Shown: one piece after another, positions 1 to 5,385 of the stretch
Layout of the letters: every line of letters begins with the position of its first letter
Numbering within the stretch: position 1 is the stretch's first letter
DNA from: an uncultured Candidatus Saccharibacteria bacterium
Lineage (GTDB): Bacteria > Patescibacteriota > Saccharimonadia > Saccharimonadales > UBA4665
Reading direction: 5' to 3'
Assembly (NCBI GenBank): GCA_937988795.1
Contig: CALKHY010000127.1
Location: 1-5,385, forward strand
DNA length: 5,385 nt
Program-made: the position numbers and the translations under genes
Notes under the pieces: model-generated
Database searches by the model: none
The model's input: the letters and a program-made list of their open reading frames with translations, nothing else
Told to the model about the DNA's origin: nothing

Positions 1-1076
1 CCGATCTGCTCTTGTACAAGCCCCAGTACTTTCTTGCGGTAGTCGACATCGTAGTTTTCGGCTTCGGCCGGCCAGAATCCCTGGCTGCGCTCATATAGTT
101 TGTCGGGTGGCGTTCTGCGGATGTGTGCGCCGTTCATCCAGATTAAGCGACGTTCGTCGAAGTTGGCGCCGCTGCGCTGCACGCGGTTTAGTCTGAACTT
201 TTGGATGAGTTCTTCGACTGTGAATATCTCCTGTTCGGTGCCGTCGTTCCAGCCGAGGGAGGCTATGAAGTTAACGAGCGCTTCCGGCAGATAGCCTTCG
301 CGAGCGTAGTCCAAGATGTCTTTGGCGCCGTCGCGCTTACTCAATTTTTTCTTGCCGTCCGGACCCATGATAGGCGGTACAGTGGCCATAATCGGCGGCA
401 CGATCTCCAGCGCTTCGTAGAGGTTGAGGTAGTTCGGCACGGACGCAATAAACTCCTGTGCGCGGATGATATGCGTGACCTGCATGGTGTAGTCGTCGAT
501 GATGTGCGCAAAGTTATAGGTCGGGTAGCCGTCGGACTTGATGATGATAAAATCGTCCACCGCCTCCTCACCGGCAGACAACTCGCCCATTACAGCGTCG
601 TGCCAGGTGTAAGCCTTTGGCTCGGACTTAAAGCGTAGCGGCTGTGTGCCGTCCCAGGCGGGTGGATTTTCGGGCCGGTAGTTGCGGAACAAAAACGGCT
701 TTTTGGCTGCCTGGGCTTCGGCGCGGAACCGGTCGACTTCTTCCTTGGTGTAGGGGTCGGCGTATGCCCTGCCCTTTTCGATCAGCTTCTTAGCCCACTC
801 TTTGTAAATGTTCAGGCGCTGGCTTTGGATGTATGGGCCATACGGGCCGCCCTTGTCGAGGCCTTCGTCCCAGTCTAGTCCCAGCCACTTGAGCGAGTCG
901 ATTATGTGCTGACCCGATCCCTCAACTTCGCGCTTTTTGTCAGTGTCATCCAGACGCAAAATAAATTGTCCGCCAGTTTGTCTGGCCACTAGCCATGCAA
1001 ACAAAGCGGTGCGCACACCGCCAACATGTAAATACCCGGTCGGGCTCGGTGCAAATCTAGTCCTGGCTGGTTTCAT
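1..1076 (-). CDS. gltX: Glutamyl-tRNA synthetase, N-terminal 358 residues (cut by window edge)
   Basis: Cytoplasmic class I aminoacyl-tRNA synthetase that charges tRNA with glutamate. Reading from 1076 leftward, the frame stays open to the window edge. Residues 7-20 hold the first ATP signature (RFAPSPTGYLHVGG, with the HIGH-type motif HVGG at 17-20). RLDDTD lies at 41-46. YPTYNFAHIIDDY is at 184-196, followed by the pocket segment IIRAQEF at 203-209. The second signature KLSKR is at 244-248. WMNGAHIR at 313-320 begins the anticodon-binding helical part. About 110-140 C-terminal residues are missing at the left edge, judging from the usual 470-500 residue length. The cysteines of the zinc-binding type are absent (AYADP at 104-108). 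The ATG at 1076 is the only start that fits: no ATG, GTG or TTG lies in frame between it and a TAA 13 codons upstream. No Shine-Dalgarno sequence lies at normal spacing. In CPR bacteria this enzyme would probably be non-discriminating and work with GatCAB; that is inference. Confidence 0.95.
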   Translation of the reverse strand, partial: MKPARTRFAPSPTGYLHVGGVRTALFAWLVARQTGGQFILRLDDTDKKREVEGSGQHIIDSLKWLGLDWDEGLDKGGPYGPYIQSQRLNIYKEWAKKLIEKGRAYADPYTKEEVDRFRAEAQAAKKPFLFRNYRPENPPAWDGTQPLRFKSEPKAYTWHDAVMGELSAGEEAVDDFIIIKSDGYPTYNFAHIIDDYTMQVTHIIRAQEFIASVPNYLNLYEALEIVPPIMATVPPIMGPDGKKKLSKRDGAKDILDYAREGYLPEALVNFIASLGWNDGTEQEIFTVEELIQKFRLNRVQRSGANFDERRLIWMNGAHIRRTPPDKLYERSQGFWPAEAENYDVDYRKKVLGLVQEQI

Positions 1077-1085
1077 GTCACAGTT

Positions 1086-1115
1086 ATTATATAACTTTAC
1101 TCCGGTAAATTACAA
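1086..1115 (-). promoter_or_regulatory. gltX promoter, predicted leaderless
   Basis: On the minus strand a perfect -10 box TATAAT (1091 to 1086) follows a TTGTAA -35-like box (1115 to 1110, four of six consensus bases) with an 18-bp spacer. Only nine bases separate the -10 box from the gltX ATG at 1076. Usual sigma-70 geometry puts the transcription start near 1079, so the leader would be 0-4 bases with no room for a ribosome binding site. The boxes are seen directly; the transcription start is inferred. Confidence 0.7.
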
Positions 1116-1131
1116 GAGGAAAACTTCTCTT
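1114..1131. repeat. Short inverted repeat between the divergent promoters
   Basis: AAGAG-G-AA at 1114-1121 pairs with TTCTCTT at 1125-1131, giving seven base pairs with one bulged G and a three-base AAC loop. It overlaps the end of the gltX -35-like box and lies about 18 bp before the -10 box of the kinase gene. The position suits an operator, but a repeat this short can arise by chance and no regulator gene is visible in the window. Confidence 0.3.
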
Positions 1132-1148
1132 TTGGGAAGGCGCTCCTC

Positions 1149-1157
1149 TGCTATGCT
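1149..1157 (+). promoter_or_regulatory. Kinase gene promoter, extended -10, predicted leaderless
   Basis: TG at 1149-1150, one base, then TATGCT at 1152-1157 form an extended -10 element (four of six consensus bases plus the TGn motif). The ATG at 1164 begins exactly seven bases after the box, where a transcript would normally start. I see no convincing -35 box at 16-18 bp, which is common for extended -10 promoters. No Shine-Dalgarno sequence lies within 5-12 bases of the ATG. Confidence 0.55.
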
Positions 1158-1163
1158 TGGTAG

Positions 1164-2054
1164 ATGGGTGGGGACATAGTTGCATGGAACGAGATTGAGC
1201 GGCGCTTAGGCGCCTTGCGGAAGGTTGACGGCGGATTTACCTTGGCACGCCGCGGGCTCGTTACCTTGTCTGACGGACAAGAGGTATTTGTAAAGATTGG
1301 TACGAATAGTCAAACTAAAAACTGGGCCCGGCGCGAAGTTAATGCATATTGGTTTTTGAAGCGTGTGGGATATCCTTTTGTTCCTCGTTTATTGTCGATA
1401 AATGCGGATGCTACGGGCTTTGCAATTGAAGCCCTGACACCGAAAGACGGCTGGGATTGGTCGTGCAAATGGACAGAGGCGCGCTTGAGTCGAACGCTTG
1501 AAGCCATGGACGCGCTCGCCGCTTTGCCGGTAAGCGGGCCAGACAGAGCGTATTTTAGCGAGGAAATAATTAGCGAGAAGGATGATGGCTGGCGGCAGCT
1601 ACTGGCGTCGCCTCATCGCCGGACCATGCTTATAAGGCGGCTGAGGGCGGTTAATGAAGAAAAGTTGGCTAAGTCGCTTAATTTTGCAGCAATGGCCGCA
1701 AAGAGTGCGCAGTTTAGATTTGCCGGCGATAGATTGGTGCACAATGACTTAAGAGCCGACAATTGCCCATGGAATCCCCATCGCCGGCAAGTGAAGCTCA
1801 TCGATTGGAACCAGCTGCAGCTGGGCGATAGGCGGATTGATTTGGCTACTACTTTAGTGCACGTGCACAAATCAGGACTTAACGTACTTACGCACTGTCG
1901 ACCACTTTTGGACGCCGACGCACTACAGTGGATGGCGGGATTTTTCTTTGATCGCGCCGCCCGCCCTGCCCGCCCGGGTGCGCCCGAACGCCTGCGGCAA
2001 ATGCATTTAGAGTCGGCGATTGTCGCGTACAATCTGTGGCAAAAGATTTGTTGA
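1164..2054 (+). CDS. APH/choline-kinase-family phosphotransferase, substrate unknown
   Basis: A 296-residue cytoplasmic small-molecule kinase of the aminoglycoside phosphotransferase fold (PF01636-type). The kinase landmarks are present in order. VFVKIG (41-46) supplies the ATP-binding lysine K44. REVNAYWFLK (57-66) supplies the partner glutamate E58. A hinge-like FAIEAL lies at 86-91. The catalytic loop is HNDLRADN (193-200), with base D195 and N200. LIDW (212-215) supplies the metal-binding D214, followed by GDRRIDLA (221-228). Nothing essential looks lost, so the enzyme is probably active. An in-frame TAG lies directly before the ATG, so no upstream start is possible. The gene diverges from gltX and converges with the membrane-protein gene at 2062. 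The family includes antibiotic, choline, homoserine and sugar kinases; the sequence does not show which applies. A resistance role should not be assumed, because the gene is in a housekeeping setting with no mobile element nearby. Confidence 0.85.
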   Translation: MGGDIVAWNEIERRLGALRKVDGGFTLARRGLVTLSDGQEVFVKIGTNSQTKNWARREVNAYWFLKRVGYPFVPRLLSINADATGFAIEALTPKDGWDWSCKWTEARLSRTLEAMDALAALPVSGPDRAYFSEEIISEKDDGWRQLLASPHRRTMLIRRLRAVNEEKLAKSLNFAAMAAKSAQFRFAGDRLVHNDLRADNCPWNPHRRQVKLIDWNQLQLGDRRIDLATTLVHVHKSGLNVLTHCRPLLDADALQWMAGFFFDRAARPARPGAPERLRQMHLESAIVAYNLWQKIC

Positions 2055-2061
2055 ACGTCTG

Positions 2062-3225
2062 CTACATGCTGGTAGCGATAGCAGCCACCTCGTCTTCGGA
2101 GAGGTGGGCATTGCCGGTCAGGTCGTAGCGCACGCCGCCGTTGACCCAGGCTGCATTGGTGCCACCATCTTCGTAGATGTAGATAATTTGGCCGTTCTTT
2201 TGGATGGTTTGGTGGCCGTCATTAAGCGCCAGTGTGCTATCGAGAAGTGTCTGGCTGTTCCAGTTGGATGATTGCTGGGTGATGCGGTACATCTGGTCGC
2301 CGGAGCGGAACGTGAGTGAGATGGTGTTGCCGGAGCGCTGCACGCCCCCGTCAAGGGCGTAACCCGTTGGGGTGTATGTTGGCAGCGACGCACTAAATCC
2401 TGCTTGGAACGATGCGATCCGCATCTGGATGCCCGGCAGATTGAGGTATGTGATGAAGCCGCCGATTATCAGGAAGGTGCCGACAACCGCCAGTACATTT
2501 GCCAGACGTCGCTTGCCGCTCAGGCGCCGGCGGATCTTGGGTTCAGGCTGTTCATGGCTGGTGGCCTTGGCAATGGCGGCGGCAAAGATATCGCTATGTG
2601 GTTTAGTCTGCTCCTTGCGTTTGACCGGTTGGGCCGGCGGAACGGCTACCGGAATAGCGGCCACCGGTTTCTGGAGCGGTAGCGGAGCGGGACTGACCGG
2701 AATGACCGGAATATCCTTAACTACTGTGTGTGTCGCCGGCGTTTTGAAGCGCTGGATGGCCGGATGACGGATAGTCGAGGCCGCCCGCTGCTGTCGGCGG
2801 GGGGCGACGCTGAGGGCGGACCGCTTGCGAATCACTGCCGACGGCAGGGCTGTTGCCTCGACCGGCAGCTGCGGTTTGATGGCCGGTTTCATGGTAAACG
2901 AGGGCTTTCGGATGTGACGCCGCGCGAGCGTTTTAGACGCCTGGGGTGTGTGGGGTTTGATGGGGTTGGCCTGCGTCCGTGCCTTGTTGGCGGTACTCCT
3001 TACGATAACCCGGTTTTTCGGGCTAACAGCCTTGGCTGTCTCTTTGACAGCTTGTTTGGTCTCGGTCTTTGGTTTAGCGGCCTGCGGGCGCACAAAGCCG
3101 TCGATCGCCTTGCCGTGCACGATGCGATCAGTAATGTGCTTTGGGATAACGTGGCTCTTGCCCAAAAAGGCGCCGGTGACGGCGTCGTAGCGCTTCCCAT
3201 TCAGCTCAATTACGTGTTCGCTCAC
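2062..3225 (-). CDS. Single-pass membrane protein with DUF4367-like outer domain
   Basis: A 387-residue protein of unknown function. Residues 1-20 contain ELNGKRYDAVTG, an N-terminal segment I associate with Saccharibacteria membrane proteins. IDGFVRP follows at 41-47. Residues 50-230 form a hydrophilic, mostly disordered linker rich in Lys, Arg, Pro, Ala and Thr, with a proline/valine stretch at 171-201. A basic cluster KIRRRLSGKRR (230-240) leads into one membrane helix at about 241-263. By the positive-inside rule the N-terminus is cytoplasmic and residues 264-387 are outside. The outer part has YTPTGYAL (284-291), an ISLTF strand, AAWVNGGVRYDLTG (358-371) and a final LSEDEVAAIA helix (375-384). 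That order resembles DUF4367-type domains, which are often seen on anti-sigma-like or cell-surface proteins. No sigma factor or cysteine is present. The start is GTG at 3225, supported by a GAGGG ribosome binding site. The stop is TAG, 7 bp from the kinase stop. Function is not inferred. Confidence 0.85.
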   Translation of the reverse strand: MSEHVIELNGKRYDAVTGAFLGKSHVIPKHITDRIVHGKAIDGFVRPQAAKPKTETKQAVKETAKAVSPKNRVIVRSTANKARTQANPIKPHTPQASKTLARRHIRKPSFTMKPAIKPQLPVEATALPSAVIRKRSALSVAPRRQQRAASTIRHPAIQRFKTPATHTVVKDIPVIPVSPAPLPLQKPVAAIPVAVPPAQPVKRKEQTKPHSDIFAAAIAKATSHEQPEPKIRRRLSGKRRLANVLAVVGTFLIIGGFITYLNLPGIQMRIASFQAGFSASLPTYTPTGYALDGGVQRSGNTISLTFRSGDQMYRITQQSSNWNSQTLLDSTLALNDGHQTIQKNGQIIYIYEDGGTNAAWVNGGVRYDLTGNAHLSEDEVAAIATSM

Positions 3226-3229
3226 AGTA

Positions 3230-3241
3230 CCCTCTACCCTC
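3230..3241 (-). promoter_or_regulatory. Tandem GAGGG ribosome binding site before the GTG start
   Basis: Two GAGGG copies in a 7-bp direct repeat (GAGGGTAGAGGG, read from 3241 to 3230) precede the GTG at 3225. The nearer copy ends four bases before the start, slightly close; the farther copy ends eleven bases before it. Together they support the GTG as the start codon. Either copy could pair with 16S rRNA. Confidence 0.6.
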
Positions 3242-3252
3242 TATAAGCGTAA

Positions 3253-3262
3253 GTTATATACA
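3253..3262 (-). promoter_or_regulatory. Probable promoter of the membrane-protein gene
   Basis: On the minus strand, TG at 3262-3261 followed by TATATAAC (3260 to 3253) gives a -10 element, read as TATAAC or TATATA with an upstream TG. Transcription would start around 3246, leaving a leader of roughly 20 bases that contains the GAGGG sites. No clear -35 box is seen. The element implies that the gene need not depend on read-through from the permease operon. Confidence 0.4.
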
Positions 3263-3267
3263 TCTTA

Positions 3268-3301
3268 GCGCACTTGCCGGCAGGCTTGCAACCGGTCGCG
3301 C
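3268..3301. terminator. Imperfect GC-rich hairpin after the permease gene
   Basis: GCGCACTTGC (3268-3277) pairs with GCAA, GT and GCGC (3288-3301) across a ten-base loop, giving ten base pairs interrupted by a three-base and a one-base bulge on one arm. It starts about 11 bp past the permease stop and lies just upstream of the next gene's -10 box. No T-tract follows on either strand, so a standard intrinsic terminator is not shown. It may only weaken transcription, or be chance. Confidence 0.25.
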
Positions 3302-3311
3302 CGGGGTGGGT

Positions 3312-5234
3312 TCATGTTTCATCACGCATGTCGCGAATCGGGTTGCGGCGTAGATTGCGTAGCAGTGGGAATGCGGCGCTGAGTAGTCCCGCGGCCAGGG
3401 CCAGCCCGACGATTACGAGTACATTAGGTGTGTGCCAGCCGTAAAGCGAGAAGGTTTTGTTAAGGTCGTGCGCGTTGTACGCGGTGAGTGCGTGAACCGT
3501 GGCCTCCGTAGACCAGCGATGATCAGCGTAAAGCGCAAAGGCTAGTCCGACGACTATGGCAAACAGGGCGACGAGCAACGACAAACAAATGGCATACACA
3601 AGGTATATCTCGGCAATATCAAGTCGTTTGGCGCCGATAGCGCGGAATACCGCGGTCTCGCGCCGGCTGTCGGCGATCATGCGGCCGACCGTACCCATCA
3701 TGATGATACCGGCGATGACACTCACGCCAAGCGCGGCCCAGCCGAAGATTTTGCCAAAGCCTTTGCGCGCGTCTTCCAGCGCCAGGCTGTTGCTGCCGAA
3801 CGGCATAATGTCGAACGGGCCCTTGCCCTGCTCGATACAGTACTGGATCGGATTGCCTTCTAGCCCCACTTTAGCGAAGTCGGGCTTGCACGTTTCTTTA
3901 TCAATAAAAGTCTTTGCCTGCGCTGCGGTGTTGAATTCGACGTACAGGGATTCGGGGCCGCTGAAAATGGACGGCGCCGTGAACAGTTCATTTAGGAACG
4001 GATCCTTCCCTGTAGCTTCGGTCGGCGTAAACCAGCCGCCGCCCAGACTGGACGCTACCAAGCCGCGTATAATTTCGTTAATGCCAAATGCCGGGCCGCC
4101 AAGGCCGAATTCAATATCCGGCATAACGCCGACAATGCGGAACGTTATGATACGCTGCTCGGGATCCGGCGTGCCGAATATGCGGTCGAATTCTTGCTGT
4201 TTGGCAGCCAGCTCCTTTTCTGCTTTGCTGCGCACGTCGCGTACGATGGGCACTTCGCCGCACGGCTCGGTCGGCAGGCCGTAGACGAGGTCGGGCTGCC
4301 GGTAGTCTTTCTTGTCCTTGTTTCGCTCGATGTCCTGTTGGGTAGCGATTGCCTGCTGCAAGAGGCTGGCCGATGTACTATTGCGGTAGCAGACACCAAA
4401 GCGGATGTCCGGCGCCTTGGCGCGCACTTCTTTGGTGCGTTCCAGCCGTTCGGCAGCGCTGGCCGAGGCGGGTAGACCTTTGAGTTCAAGCAGTTCCTCG
4501 ACGGCCGAGAACGGCGCCAGGATGGGGATGCTGCCGTCGCTGCCGACGTCCAGGTTTTGTCCCGGCAGTACGAATGGCTCCAGCAGGCCGCTGCTCATCA
4601 ATACCCATGCTTGCGTCAGCGAGTCAACGCCTCTGAAAGGCCGGTCATTTTGTCTGTTGTCGAACTGTTCTTCGCCATCTTTGAGAACTTTCAACTGGGC
4701 GCCCTCGAGGTTGGGCGACAGGTATTTGGACGAAAAGAATTGCTTGGGATTGTACGGCGCAGCGACTTTTTTGAGATCCTCCTCTCCAGGCAGCGGATTG
4801 GCGGTCAGGTATTCTAGTACGGCCTGTTTGCCTGCCGGCGTAAAGTTATCCAAGTAGCGATGTTTACCGTTCGGCGTGTCGACTTCGGTGACCGGTGACG
4901 GTTCCATGCTCGGGTCGTACGGAATCCCCAGTCGTTTGGCCTCGGCTTGTTTACGCTCGACAAGGTCCTTGTGGATGGCTATGGCGCGCTCGATAACTTC
5001 TTCATTTTCATAAAAGCTGTAATACGTTATCGGGTAGGCTGCCGCAAGATAGCGGTTGCCCAGTCCTTCTTTGCTAAAGCTGTTAATGCTGTTTATGACG
5101 CCGTGCGCCACAAAAGAAGCTGCCGCAAGGCCGCTAAATAGCAAGCCGGATACCACAATGGTCACTGTGAGGCGGATTTTCCGGGTGCGGAGCTTGGTGA
5201 GCGCCAGCATGGTAGCGTCGCGCAGGCCGATCAT
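3312..5234 (-). CDS. FtsX/MacB-family ABC transporter permease with large outer domain
   Basis: A 640-residue inner-membrane permease of the MacB/FtsX (type VII) ABC class. Such proteins act as mechanotransmitters, coupling cytoplasmic ATP hydrolysis to movements of an outer domain. The first membrane helix is at about 21-44, preceded by a basic stretch (KLRTRKIR). Residues 45-495 form one large extracytoplasmic domain. Three further helices lie at about 496-518, 543-570 and 603-625, with the short basic tail RNLRRNPIRDMRDET at 626-640. DSRRETAVFRAIGAKR (522-537) between helices two and three is the characteristic family motif that contacts the ATPase. The outer domain is well above the roughly 200-250 residues usual for MacB or LolC/E and carries four cysteines (C282, C325, C449, C466). 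The ATG at 5234 overlaps the ATPase stop as ATGA and has a strong ribosome binding site, so the two products should be made together. Substrate unknown. A LolCDE role is unlikely if the host has a single membrane, as Saccharibacteria do. Confidence 0.9.
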   Translation of the reverse strand: MIGLRDATMLALTKLRTRKIRLTVTIVVSGLLFSGLAAASFVAHGVINSINSFSKEGLGNRYLAAAYPITYYSFYENEEVIERAIAIHKDLVERKQAEAKRLGIPYDPSMEPSPVTEVDTPNGKHRYLDNFTPAGKQAVLEYLTANPLPGEEDLKKVAAPYNPKQFFSSKYLSPNLEGAQLKVLKDGEEQFDNRQNDRPFRGVDSLTQAWVLMSSGLLEPFVLPGQNLDVGSDGSIPILAPFSAVEELLELKGLPASASAAERLERTKEVRAKAPDIRFGVCYRNSTSASLLQQAIATQQDIERNKDKKDYRQPDLVYGLPTEPCGEVPIVRDVRSKAEKELAAKQQEFDRIFGTPDPEQRIITFRIVGVMPDIEFGLGGPAFGINEIIRGLVASSLGGGWFTPTEATGKDPFLNELFTAPSIFSGPESLYVEFNTAAQAKTFIDKETCKPDFAKVGLEGNPIQYCIEQGKGPFDIMPFGSNSLALEDARKGFGKIFGWAALGVSVIAGIIMMGTVGRMIADSRRETAVFRAIGAKRLDIAEIYLVYAICLSLLVALFAIVVGLAFALYADHRWSTEATVHALTAYNAHDLNKTFSLYGWHTPNVLVIVGLALAAGLLSAAFPLLRNLRRNPIRDMRDET

Positions 5235-5385
5235 ACGGCAACCCTCCCGTCTTCCAGAACTATTTCGCGGTCGGCGTGAGACGCGACTTTTGGATCGTGT
5301 GTGACAACGACGATGGTGGTACCGAACTCCTCGCGCACCTTTTCGAACAATTCGATGATGGCGGTGCCGTTTTTGCTGTCGAGGT
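5231..5385 (-). CDS. ABC transporter ATPase, C-terminal 50 residues (cut by window edge)
   Basis: The right edge cuts this gene, leaving the final 50 whole codons plus two bases of one more. The visible part starts at the D-loop, LDS, just after the Walker B region; the two partial bases fit the Asn of a typical NLDS. The H-loop follows as TIVVVTHDP (visible residues 23-31), with the switch histidine in THD. The end, ADREIVLEDGRVAV, is typical of LolD/MacB-type ATPases. It is the cytoplasmic motor for the adjacent permease. Its TGA stop shares bases with the permease ATG (ATGA), the usual sign of translational coupling. The Walker A and signature motifs are outside the window, so activity cannot be judged in full. 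Confidence 0.93.
   Translation of the reverse strand, partial: LDSKNGTAIIELFEKVREEFGTTIVVVTHDPKVASHADREIVLEDGRVAV
5242..5248 (-). promoter_or_regulatory. Strong ribosome binding site of the permease gene
   Basis: GGGAGGG (5248 to 5242) lies inside the ATPase coding end, seven bases before the permease ATG at 5234. This is near-ideal Shine-Dalgarno spacing and decides the start. It also shows that this genome uses ordinary anti-Shine-Dalgarno initiation for internal operon genes, unlike the first genes at 1076 and 1164. Confidence 0.75.

Noticed and set aside
201..638. Plus-strand open frame of 145 codons
   Set aside because: It lies opposite the gltX coding region, whose minus-strand translation matches GluRS motifs along its full length.
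1132..1137. TTGGGA as the -35 box of the kinase promoter
   Set aside because: The spacer to TATGCT would be only 14 bp, too short for a normal sigma-70 promoter; an extended -10 promoter explains the start better.
937..1179. Plus-strand open frame of 80 codons reaching into the kinase start
   Set aside because: It overlaps the gltX start, the divergent promoters and the kinase start, has no ribosome binding site and shows no recognisable protein.
1613..2032. Minus-strand open frame of 139 codons
   Set aside because: It is opposite the kinase catalytic region; its Ser/Arg/Cys-rich translation is typical of an antisense shadow.
1164..2054. The kinase as an antibiotic-resistance gene
   Set aside because: Family membership alone does not give the substrate, and no mobile element, integron or other resistance gene is nearby.
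2061..2076. Hairpin GCTAC/GTAGC as a bidirectional terminator
   Set aside because: Only five base pairs, no T-tract on either side, and it lies largely inside the membrane-protein coding end.
2372..3246. Several overlapping plus-strand frames
   Set aside because: They mirror the low-complexity linker of the minus-strand membrane protein, which has a start, a ribosome binding site and a coherent topology.
3556..4284. Plus-strand open frame of 242 codons
   Set aside because: It is antisense to the permease, which has family motifs and membrane helices over the same bases. Long antisense frames are expected in moderately GC-rich genes.
3312..5385. The ABC pair as LolCDE lipoprotein-release machinery
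   Set aside because: The ATPase tail fits LolD and MacB alike, the outer domain is much larger than that of LolC/E, and the likely host has no outer membrane.

Overview
This 5,385-base window carries five protein genes and no RNA genes, mobile elements or CRISPR. Four of the genes lie on the minus strand. The standard genetic code applies: TGA and TAG act as stops in normal positions. The best taxonomic guess is a Saccharibacteria-like member of the Patescibacteria/CPR. This rests mainly on the membrane protein at 2062-3225, whose N-terminal ELNGKRYDAVTG segment, basic proline/alanine/lysine-rich linker, single membrane helix and small C-terminal domain match a protein style I associate with that group. 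Moderate GC, short intergenic gaps and apparently leaderless starts fit but do not prove it. This placement is inference from memory of protein families, not a search result.

Layout. Positions 1-1076 (minus) hold the first 358 residues of a bacterial glutamyl-tRNA synthetase (gltX), cut by the left edge. An 87-bp gap (1077-1163) separates it from a divergent gene at 1164-2054 (plus), an intact APH/choline-kinase-type small-molecule kinase. That gap holds two -10 boxes placed so that both mRNAs would begin at or within a few bases of their start codon. The kinase converges with the gene at 2062-3225 (minus), leaving 7 bp between stop codons. That gene encodes a single-pass membrane protein with a DUF4367-like outer domain. 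An 86-bp gap (3226-3311) holds its likely promoter and ribosome binding site. Next, 3312-5234 (minus) is a 640-residue FtsX/MacB-type ABC permease, and 5231-5385 (minus) is the tail of its ATPase gene, cut by the right edge. The last two overlap by ATGA and form an operon.

How the genes work together. The ATPase and permease form one ABC complex of the MacB/FtsX (type VII) class, which uses cytoplasmic ATP hydrolysis to move a large outer domain; its substrate cannot be read from the sequence. The membrane protein downstream on the same strand appears to have its own promoter and need not belong to the complex. gltX is housekeeping. The kinase shares only a promoter region with it.

I see no clear new multi-gene system here. 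The points worth a second look are the paired leaderless start arrangement, the CPR-style membrane protein, the oversized four-cysteine outer domain of the permease, and lineage-style substitutions in the GluRS active site.
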